Below, in pieces: positions 1 to 5,991 of a stretch of 14,028 bases of DNA. The notes beneath the pieces were generated by a model, which searched no databases, was not told where the DNA came from, and saw only the letters and a program-made list of their open reading frames with translations. Positions within the stretch are counted from its first letter, which is position 1, and every line of letters starts with the position of its first letter. The DNA is from an uncultured bacterium (GTDB taxonomy: Bacteria; Bacteroidota; Bacteroidia; Bacteroidales; Bacteroidaceae): contig CAJMQV010000039.1 of NCBI GenBank assembly GCA_905215575.1, forward strand, positions 1-14,028. The letters are read 5' to 3'. The position numbers and the translations under genes are program-made.

Positions 1-162
1 GGGGTGCTCATAAAAAATGTCGAGCACCTTGCTGGTGAAACTTTGTGAGGACTTCTCTAACTCATAGCGCAGTTTGTTGGAAGACACAAAGGCGATCTCC
101 ATGCCCGAAAAGAAGGCGGAGAGCAACAATATAAAAGCAATTTCCAAAAATATTATTCCCAT
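1..162 (-). CDS. CNNM/hemolysin-family (CorC-like) membrane protein, N-terminal fragment
   Basis: The first 54 codons of a gene that continues past the left edge; its ATG is at 160-162. The translation is hydrophobic from the start (MGIIFLEIAFILLLSAFFSG), followed by MEIAFVSSNKLRYELEK. This is the typical opening of the CNNM transmembrane domain in the HlyC/CorC/GldE group, whose members usually also carry CBS and CorC_HlyC domains; those would lie outside the window. The family is linked to divalent cation (Mg or Co) transport or efflux in the inner membrane. In Bacteroidetes a member (GldE) is associated with gliding motility, but I cannot assign that subfamily from 54 residues. The start lies 4 nt after the lptC stop, so it is very probably the distal gene of the coaX-lptC operon. 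Confidence 0.8.
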   Translation of the reverse strand, partial: MGIIFLEIAFILLLSAFFSGMEIAFVSSNKLRYELEKSSQSFTSKVLDIFYEHP

Positions 163-166
163 AGTC

Positions 167-802
167 TTAATTAGGTTTGGCCGGACCCTGGCGGACTACG
201 GAGTCCTGTGAACCGGCCGGGTCGGCGTCGTTAAACGGCAGTGAGCCTTTTGAGTTATAGAACGTGTAGCGGGTCATCTGTTCATTCGAACGGAAGCGGG
301 TTCCCTCTACTTCGCGTTCGGGAGTGATGATCCGTACATGCATGTTGGAATACACTTCGTGGCTGGACATATCCCAGAACAGTTCTTCGGTCTTGAAGAC
401 GGTGCCTTCTACATTACGCACGACAACGCGTCCGCGAAGCTCCCATAACTTCTGGTTGTAACAGTATGCCGTATCGGCCTGTACAAACCATTCTACATGG
501 AAGGTCGTGTCAAACTTTTCAAGCAGCAGACCTTTCGGGAATGTCCATTTCGGAGGATTGGTGGTGTTGTAGATGTTCCAGTTCTCGGCAATGATCTTGT
601 AGCGGATGATTCCCGAATCGGAAATAAGATTGCTGATGCCTTTGGCTTGCATAAAGGGCAGGGAGTCCTTTTCGTTTACAGCCGGTGCGGCATTCGATTT
701 TTCTCCGGAACATGAAGATATCAAAACATGCATAGCAGTTATCAGAAATATAACTGCTATGCATGAAGTTGGGTTCATATAATAATGTTTCTTTGCCGTC
801 AT
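167..802 (-). CDS. lptC: LPS export ABC transporter periplasmic protein LptC (lipoprotein form)
   Basis: A 211-residue protein. LptC accepts lipopolysaccharide from the LptB2FG transporter in the inner membrane and hands it to the periplasmic LptA bridge. The body (WNIYNTTNPPKWTFPKGL, then short beta-strand-like segments such as YCYNQKLWELRGRV, KTEELFWDMSSHEVYSN and VEGTRFRSNEQMTRYTFYN) matches the Bacteroidales LptC family. The N-terminus has a hydrophobic stretch ending in LISSC, a plausible lipobox, so the mature protein may be lipid-anchored at that Cys instead of held by a transmembrane helix. I chose the ATG at 802, 5 nt after the upstream stop. An upstream in-frame start at 835 would overlap that gene by 28 nt, and a shorter start at 778 (MNPTS...) would also keep the signal. 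It lies between an outer-membrane protein gene and a CNNM gene, with very short spacers. Confidence 0.82.
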   Translation of the reverse strand: MTAKKHYYMNPTSCIAVIFLITAMHVLISSCSGEKSNAAPAVNEKDSLPFMQAKGISNLISDSGIIRYKIIAENWNIYNTTNPPKWTFPKGLLLEKFDTTFHVEWFVQADTAYCYNQKLWELRGRVVVRNVEGTVFKTEELFWDMSSHEVYSNMHVRIITPEREVEGTRFRSNEQMTRYTFYNSKGSLPFNDADPAGSQDSVVRQGPAKPN

Positions 803-807
803 AAAGC

Positions 808-2127
808 TTAGTTGATCTTCCACTTCACAAACCATTCTTCATTAAAGGTGATGCCGACATTCAGCTTGAGGTAGTTCTCTGTAATCATGGATGTGGCTGT
901 CGGGCTGCAGCGCAACCATTGGAAAGACACATTGACCACAGAGCGGTTGTTGATTCTGTTGCTGATCGGCAATCCGAGTCCGGCGCTGATACCGAATTCA
1001 CGCGGTCCGTCCTGTCCGTTTACCTTAACATATGGAGTGCTGTAAGAAGCTCCTATTTTATATTCTACTCGTTGCAGATAGCGGCGACTTTCACGGTTGG
1101 GCACAAACTCGGCACCGATCACCGCCTTGGTACGGTTCAGATACTGGCCTTTCTGCGGAGTGTAGCGTGAAGTGCTTTCGTCAATCACTGGTAGAACGCA
1201 GTCCGCCCAGCGCTCATGGTGTACATCGGCTCCTACCAACCACTGGTTGTTATGCTTCCAGCTGATACCCGCTCCGTAGCTGTAAGGCAACTGGAAGGCA
1301 TTGCTGGCCTCTTGGGTAATGGAGTCGCTGTTGGTGGTATAGTTCAAAAGGGTTGCAGAATTGTTTACCTTGTGACCGATTCCGGCAATGACACCGATGG
1401 TCAGTTGGTTCTTCTTGTTGATCGGGATGTCATATTGAATACCCAAATCTACTTTGTAGGTAGCAATATCTGCGTTGAACTGTCTGTATAGATTGTTTGC
1501 GCTGGCGTCTGCGGTGGAACCATTGTACAAAGTCTGGCTTACGGTGTGATAATAGTTACCCCACAGATAGCTCACATTAGCTCCGATGGAAAAGTTGCGG
1601 AACGGCTCCCAACCCATACCCATGTATAACTGATGAATACCACCATCTCCGTAATAAACGGACTTGTTGGTAATGGTATTTCCGGACACATAGTCCGTAC
1701 CTACATTCTGTGAGGTGGAGAAGTTGTATCCAATGCTGGAGTAGGGCACGAAACCGAAAGAGAAACCGAGATGTTTTCTGATGCGGAACAGCGCATTGAC
1801 ATAATCCAACGACGTGTTGTGTGCATTGACACTGTTGCTTCCGTCGCTGAAGTTACCGTTTTGCAGGGACATACCTACGTCAAAGATAAAGGTAAGCGAA
1901 TCGGCCTTGGAATAAGATGCCGGGTTGATCATGTTCACCCGGTTGCCTGCATGCAAGCCGATGCCCAGTCCGCTCATGGCTTTGTTGAAGCCTGACGCCT
2001 GGTCGTCGAGTGTTCCCAGTCCGAAACGGGAGTAGGGAGAATTGGTTCCGTTGGTTTGTGCTGCGGCCGGCAGTATTTGTGCTGCGGCGAGTAATAAACT
2101 ATAAAGAATCTTCCTAGAAGTTTTCAT
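808..2127 (-). CDS. Outer-membrane beta-barrel protein, hypothetical (SPYSRFGLG family)
   Basis: A 439-residue exported protein. Residues 1-23 form a signal peptide (KTSRK, then a hydrophobic LLLAAAQILPAAA core) with a likely cut before Gln24. The mature protein begins near the motif SPYSRFGLG (about 30-38), which I recognise from a widespread Bacteroidetes outer-membrane family near coaX and lptC. The rest alternates polar and aromatic residues in the beta-strand pattern of a transmembrane barrel, for example HLGFSFGFVPYSSIGYNF, FSIGANVSYLWGNYYHTV and YSYGAGISWKHNNQWLVGA, as in FadL/PorV-like proteins. The C-terminal residue is Asn rather than the usual terminal aromatic, although WFVKWKIN still looks strand-like. 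Substrate and role are unknown. The start codon lies inside the end of coaX (14-nt overlap), which suggests translational coupling. Confidence 0.75.
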   Translation of the reverse strand: MKTSRKILYSLLLAAAQILPAAAQTNGTNSPYSRFGLGTLDDQASGFNKAMSGLGIGLHAGNRVNMINPASYSKADSLTFIFDVGMSLQNGNFSDGSNSVNAHNTSLDYVNALFRIRKHLGFSFGFVPYSSIGYNFSTSQNVGTDYVSGNTITNKSVYYGDGGIHQLYMGMGWEPFRNFSIGANVSYLWGNYYHTVSQTLYNGSTADASANNLYRQFNADIATYKVDLGIQYDIPINKKNQLTIGVIAGIGHKVNNSATLLNYTTNSDSITQEASNAFQLPYSYGAGISWKHNNQWLVGADVHHERWADCVLPVIDESTSRYTPQKGQYLNRTKAVIGAEFVPNRESRRYLQRVEYKIGASYSTPYVKVNGQDGPREFGISAGLGLPISNRINNRSVVNVSFQWLRCSPTATSMITENYLKLNVGITFNEEWFVKWKIN

Positions 2128-2845
2128 TGTTGAAATTTAATATTCTGTTTAGTCCCCTTGGAACGAGGTATTTGTCTGCAAAGATGATATTTTTTATGCT
2201 GGAATCAAAATTAAAGTCATCTCCTCCAGTTAAAAAAACCAAAAGGTCGGGATACTTTTCCCGAAAATGGCGGATATAGCCTTCTATTTCGAAGGTCATT
2301 CCGGTGATGACTCCCGAACGCATGGCCGTTTCCGTGTCATATCCCAACTCCGGGGTTGCTCCTTTGCGTTCGATGAGCGGCAGCTTGGCTGTAAAGGTAT
2401 GCATCGCCTTCAGGCGCATCTGAAGTCCGGAGGTGATGTTGCCTCCCCAATAGTTCGACTGGCTGTCGATGAACTCATAAGTAAGACAGGTGCCGGCATC
2501 AATGACCAGAATGTTGTGTTGCGGGTATTGCATGTTGGCACCGATTGCGGCGGCCAGACGGTCAGAACCCAGTGTGTGAGGCGTTCTGTAACGGTTTTGT
2601 ATTGGAATGGGGGTGGAGGAACTGAAATATAAAATGGGAAATTGGAGTGCCGCGAGCTGTTCCTGAACCACTGGCGACAGGTCGATAACCGAGGCTACAA
2701 TGCCTCTTTGGAATTTATATTTCTGTATAAACGGCTCCAACTCCTCCAGAGAATCGTTGGAGGTTCTGATTTCTTCAATGGGAGTATCCCCGTCGAAGGC
2801 CACCAGTTTGGCTAACGTATTTCCTATGTCTATAATCAGATTCAC
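2114..2845 (-). CDS. coaX: Type III pantothenate kinase
   Basis: A 243-residue enzyme, the same length as I recall for Bacteroides CoaX. It phosphorylates pantothenate with ATP in the first step of coenzyme A synthesis, in the cytoplasm; type III kinases need a monovalent cation and are not feedback-inhibited by CoA. Visible motifs are the N-terminal phosphate-binding IIDIGNT, the TLGSDRLAAAIGA segment with the expected catalytic Asp, IDAGTCLTYEFID, the GGNITSGLQMRLKAMH loop, and the C-terminal LTGGDDFNF. I chose the GTG at 2843-2845 because it places DIGNT where the family has it. A longer reading from 2923 would start upstream of a good -7 element at 2873-2880. It is the promoter-proximal gene of the minus-strand operon and overlaps the next gene by 14 nt. 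Confidence 0.93.
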   Translation of the reverse strand: MNLIIDIGNTLAKLVAFDGDTPIEEIRTSNDSLEELEPFIQKYKFQRGIVASVIDLSPVVQEQLAALQFPILYFSSSTPIPIQNRYRTPHTLGSDRLAAAIGANMQYPQHNILVIDAGTCLTYEFIDSQSNYWGGNITSGLQMRLKAMHTFTAKLPLIERKGATPELGYDTETAMRSGVITGMTFEIEGYIRHFREKYPDLLVFLTGGDDFNFDSSIKNIIFADKYLVPRGLNRILNFNNENF

Positions 2846-2872
2846 TTTCTTACTATGTATGCTTTTGGCGTG

Positions 2873-2880
2873 CAAAGTTA
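2873..2880 (-). promoter_or_regulatory. Bacteroidetes -7 element for the coaX operon
   Basis: On the minus strand this reads TAACTTTG, an exact match to the Bacteroidetes sigma-ABfr -7 consensus TAnnTTTG. It lies 27 nt upstream of the GTG start of coaX. I see no clear TTTG -33 element at the expected 19-21 nt spacing, so only the -7 part is supported. It probably drives the four-gene operon toward the left edge. Confidence 0.6.
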
Positions 2881-3033
2881 TATAAAAATGATTATTTGTG
2901 CTACTTTTTTGGGCTTTTTGCACGCCTTGATGAACATTAATTATGAGAGCAAGGCTGTGTAGCCATTTCGCTTTGAAGAAAGTGCCCCTTTATTTTTTAC
3001 GGCTTTTCGTGGGTTTGTTGTCAATTTAATGAT

Positions 3034-3041
3034 TACTTTTG
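3034..3041 (+). promoter_or_regulatory. Candidate -7 element for the DUF4105 gene
   Basis: TACTTTTG matches TAnnTTTG and lies about 50 nt before the ATG at 3091. A TTTG at 3014-3017 could be the -33 element, but the 16-nt spacing is short of the usual 19-21. It probably serves 3091-4290 and the following gene. The 245 nt between this gene and coaX (2846-3090) hold the two divergent promoters and nothing else I can identify. Confidence 0.5.
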
Positions 3042-3090
3042 TGCGGATTTAGGAAAAAGAGGTTTTGGATATCTCAAATCAAAGGATTTT

Positions 3091-4290
3091 ATGAAAAAGA
3101 TTTGTTGGCTGTTGTTAGCCTTGTGGAGTGTCTGGACATGTCCCGCTGATGTTCGGGCACAGGACTTTGAACGCGATTCCGTTGAGTTCAGTTTGCTTAC
3201 CTGTTCGCCGTCTACAGAAATATATGCTTTGTATGGACATACGGCTATACGTTACCGGAATTTGACGACCGGCGATGACTGGGCTTTTAATTACGGCTTG
3301 TTTGATTTTAGTGCGCCCAATTTCGTGTGGCGCTTTACCAAAGGAGAGTGTGATTATGAGTTGGGCATTATTCCTTATCATATTATGGAATATGAGTATC
3401 GCCATCGTGGTTCGGCGGTTTATGCCCAGGTGTTGAATCTGACTCTTCAGGAAAAAGAGGAACTTTTCCGCTTGTTGATGATCAATTACCAGCCGGAAAA
3501 CAGAACATACCGTTATAATTTCTTGTATGACAACTGTACGACTCGTGCCCGTGACCGCATAGAGGAGGCTATTGACGGTACTGTGGTCTACCAGAAATAT
3601 AAGGATCGGAAACTGAGCTATCGTCAGATCATTCATCAGTATACTGCGGATGCTCCCTGGGCGGAAGTGGGAAACGACCTTTGTTTGGGACTTGACGCCG
3701 ACAAACCGATCACGATGCGTCAGGAGATGTTCGCACCTTTTTATATGAAGGACTATGCGGCTCATGCTGTAATCCGCACTCCGGATGGAAAGGAGCGTCC
3801 TCTGGTGCTTCGTGAGGATACGCTGGTTCCGCTGCCGGCACAGAAGCAGGTGGCTGAAGGTGCTGCCCGTCTGTTTACGGAGTATCTGACGCCCGTAGTT
3901 GTGGGAACCATCCTTTGTGTCCTGATGCTTCTGCTCGGTGTGGTTCAATATCGCCGGAATAAGATTTATTGGGGAGTTGATTTGTTTTTCCAGATTCTTG
4001 TAGGGCTGATGGGATGTGTTGTCACCCTGTTGTTCTTCTTTTCAGAGCATCCTACAGTGGGAACAAACTGGCAGATTCTTTTGTTGAATCCCCTGCCGTT
4101 CTTTTTCCTGCCACGTATCATATGGTGCTGTGTGCATCGGAAAAAAACAGTCATTCATGTGGTTTATACTGTTTGGTTAGTATTTTTTATGATCTTTTCA
4201 GTGTTTACACCCCAAGACTTTTGCGCGCCGGTTGTATCTTTGGCATGTATTTTGTTGATACGTTCTGTGGGATATCTCCTTATATTATAA
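3091..4290 (+). CDS. DUF4105 / Lnb N-terminal periplasmic domain protein with C-terminal membrane helices
   Basis: A 399-residue envelope protein. Residues 1-23 look like a signal peptide (cut near VRA/QD). Residues about 28-225 form the DUF4105 (Lnb_N) domain, with the conserved LYGHTAIRYRN (His50) and YNFLYDNCTTRARDRIE (Cys149). After a linker come about five hydrophobic segments (roughly 267-287, 296-317, 328-347, 355-373 and 378-397), so the domain should face the periplasm with the C-terminus in the inner membrane. Biochemical function is not established for this architecture. A His followed by an Asn-Cys dyad resembles the order in circularly permuted NlpC/P60-like thiol enzymes, but that comparison is my inference. 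The next gene starts 23 nt downstream, so the two are probably cotranscribed. The sequence AAAGGA shortly before the ATG is weakly Shine-Dalgarno-like. Confidence 0.8.
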   Translation: MKKICWLLLALWSVWTCPADVRAQDFERDSVEFSLLTCSPSTEIYALYGHTAIRYRNLTTGDDWAFNYGLFDFSAPNFVWRFTKGECDYELGIIPYHIMEYEYRHRGSAVYAQVLNLTLQEKEELFRLLMINYQPENRTYRYNFLYDNCTTRARDRIEEAIDGTVVYQKYKDRKLSYRQIIHQYTADAPWAEVGNDLCLGLDADKPITMRQEMFAPFYMKDYAAHAVIRTPDGKERPLVLREDTLVPLPAQKQVAEGAARLFTEYLTPVVVGTILCVLMLLLGVVQYRRNKIYWGVDLFFQILVGLMGCVVTLLFFFSEHPTVGTNWQILLLNPLPFFFLPRIIWCCVHRKKTVIHVVYTVWLVFFMIFSVFTPQDFCAPVVSLACILLIRSVGYLLIL

Positions 4291-4313
4291 GAAAAATCAA
4301 ATAAAATAAGATA

Positions 4314-5900
4314 ATGCATTTAAAAAACTATCGTTTACTTACCGCTTTGCTGGGGGCTTGGATTTTGTCTAACGCCTCCGCGCGTGCTGCGTCGGATGCC
4401 CCGCGCCTGGTGGTGAGCATTACGATCGATCAGTTGCGTTCAGACTATATGCAGGCCTTCAAGTCGCTTTATGGCGAACGGGGCTTCAAGCGCCTGATGA
4501 AGGAAGGCTATGTGTGTCTGAATGCGGAATACCCGTTTGTCAGTCCGGACCGCGCGTCTGCCGTGGCATGTCTGTTTACGGGCGCTTCTCCTTATGAGAA
4601 CGGAATTGTGGCGAATATGTGGATGGACCGGAAAATTCTTCGTCCCGTATTTTGCGTGGATGATGAAAAATATCCGTCCCTGCCTAAGGGAACCCCTTCT
4701 TCGCCCCAGTATTTGCGGTCATCATCTTTGGTGGATGAATTGAAAATGGCTTCTGCGGGAGCTTCGCAGGTATATGCCATTTCTCCATTCCGTGATGCGG
4801 CCATTTTGGCAGCAGGCCATGCGGCCGATGGAGCATTTTGGATCAATGACGAGACCGGTCAGTGGGTTACCTCTTCTTATTATGGCGGCTATCCGGCCTG
4901 GGCCAGTGCCTATGATCGTACCAATCCGTTATGGGAAAGGGTCGGAGACTTCAAATGGACTCCTTCAAGCGATTTGGTAGGAAACTTCAACTACTTGTTG
5001 GGTAGTGCGGTTACCAAGTCTTTCGAACATCGTTTTAAAGGCGATCAGCGAATTTCGCAGTTCAAAACCACCGGTTGTGTCAATGAAGAAGTGAATAAGT
5101 TTGCCAAAGTGTGCATGGAAAGCACGGCCTTGGGTAAAGACGATGTGACTGACTTTTTGTCAGTGACCTATTATGCCGGAAACTTTGAGCACAAGACTTC
5201 TGCCGATTATCCTATCGAATTGCAGGATACTTACGTGCGACTGGATCATCAGTTGGGCGATCTGATAGATTATGTGGAGAAACAGGTTGGCACCGGTCAG
5301 GTACTCTTTGTGGTGACTTCTACGGGGTATTCCGATCCCGAGCGTCCGGAACTGGCGCGATACCGCATTCCAACAGGAGTGTTCAGCATGAAAAAGGCGG
5401 TTGCTTTGCTGAATATGTATCTGATGGCCATGTATGGAGAGGGACAATATGTGGAGGCTTCTTACAATGCACAGATCTATCTGAACAAAAAGCTGCTTGA
5501 AGACAAACAGCTGAATTCGGCCGAAGTGCTGCAACGGTGTCAGGATTTTCTGATTCAGCTGGAAGGAGTACAGGATGTATACACGAGCCATCGTCTGAAT
5601 GTCGGTTCCTGGAGTCCGATCATCAGCAAGATAAGAAACAGCTATCATCCGAAGTGTTCGGGCGATATTCTGATCGATGTTTCATCGGGCTGGAAACTGG
5701 AAACGGAAAACTCTCATGAGCCATTGTGGATCCGTGAGGGCTTTGTCAGCTTCCCGTTGGTATTCTTAGGTTATGATATCAAATCACAATTGATAAAAAC
5801 TCCCGTATCGGTGGATTGCGTGGCACCCACCTTGTCACAATTCATGCGAATACGGGCTCCAAACGCTTGCGCTGCTTATCCTCTGACGGATTTGAAATAG
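4314..5900 (+). CDS. Alkaline-phosphatase-superfamily protein, probably catalytically inactive
   Basis: A 528-residue exported protein. Residues 1-25 are a signal peptide (LLTALLGAWILSNASARA). The fold family is recognisable: LVVSITIDQLRSDYM (first metal-ligand Asp39), FTGASPYENGIVANMW (residues 88-103, with Asn101), AGHAADGAFWIND and ELQDTYVRLDHQLGDLIDYV all align with PafA-type phosphodiesterases/phosphatases. Other catalytic positions look changed. The nucleophile region reads VSPDRAS rather than a TxxGHT-type motif. The DxxxH pair appears as GNFEH (only His293 kept). The TADH metal motif is TSTG (335-338). The late THVPL motif is VSFPL. A zinc-dependent hydrolase should not tolerate these losses, so I infer a non-catalytic or altered role. 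It lies between the DUF4105 gene and secA, 23 nt after the former. Confidence 0.78.
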   Translation: MHLKNYRLLTALLGAWILSNASARAASDAPRLVVSITIDQLRSDYMQAFKSLYGERGFKRLMKEGYVCLNAEYPFVSPDRASAVACLFTGASPYENGIVANMWMDRKILRPVFCVDDEKYPSLPKGTPSSPQYLRSSSLVDELKMASAGASQVYAISPFRDAAILAAGHAADGAFWINDETGQWVTSSYYGGYPAWASAYDRTNPLWERVGDFKWTPSSDLVGNFNYLLGSAVTKSFEHRFKGDQRISQFKTTGCVNEEVNKFAKVCMESTALGKDDVTDFLSVTYYAGNFEHKTSADYPIELQDTYVRLDHQLGDLIDYVEKQVGTGQVLFVVTSTGYSDPERPELARYRIPTGVFSMKKAVALLNMYLMAMYGEGQYVEASYNAQIYLNKKLLEDKQLNSAEVLQRCQDFLIQLEGVQDVYTSHRLNVGSWSPIISKIRNSYHPKCSGDILIDVSSGWKLETENSHEPLWIREGFVSFPLVFLGYDIKSQLIKTPVSVDCVAPTLSQFMRIRAPNACAAYPLTDLK

Positions 5901-5950
5901 AAAATCGCTATTTACCGTTAAGATAATGTGTGTTTTTTTGAAATTTATAA

Positions 5951-5958
5951 TAACTTTG
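5951..5958 (+). promoter_or_regulatory. -7 element of the secA promoter
   Basis: TAACTTTG fits TAnnTTTG exactly and lies 33 nt before the secA ATG. At a 20-nt spacing the -33 position reads TGTG (5927-5930), a weak match to TTTG. The 91 nt between the upstream stop and secA also contain a short AT-rich inverted repeat (5895-5913), too weak to call a terminator, so read-through from the upstream gene is possible. Confidence 0.6.
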
Positions 5959-5991
5959 CAGTCGTTTGACAGATAATACAACAAAATAACT

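Noticed and set aside
2846..2923. A longer coaX start at 2923
   Set aside because: The added 26 residues are not family-like, and this start would lie upstream of the -7 element at 2873-2880.
3115..3948. A 277-codon open frame antisense to the DUF4105 gene
   Set aside because: It lies wholly inside a convincing gene on the other strand, shows no recognisable domain or signal peptide, and has an ordinary antisense-shadow composition.
5895..5913. An inverted repeat AAATAG/CTATTT as a terminator before secA
   Set aside because: The stem is six A/T-rich pairs with no following T-run, so it is too weak to call.
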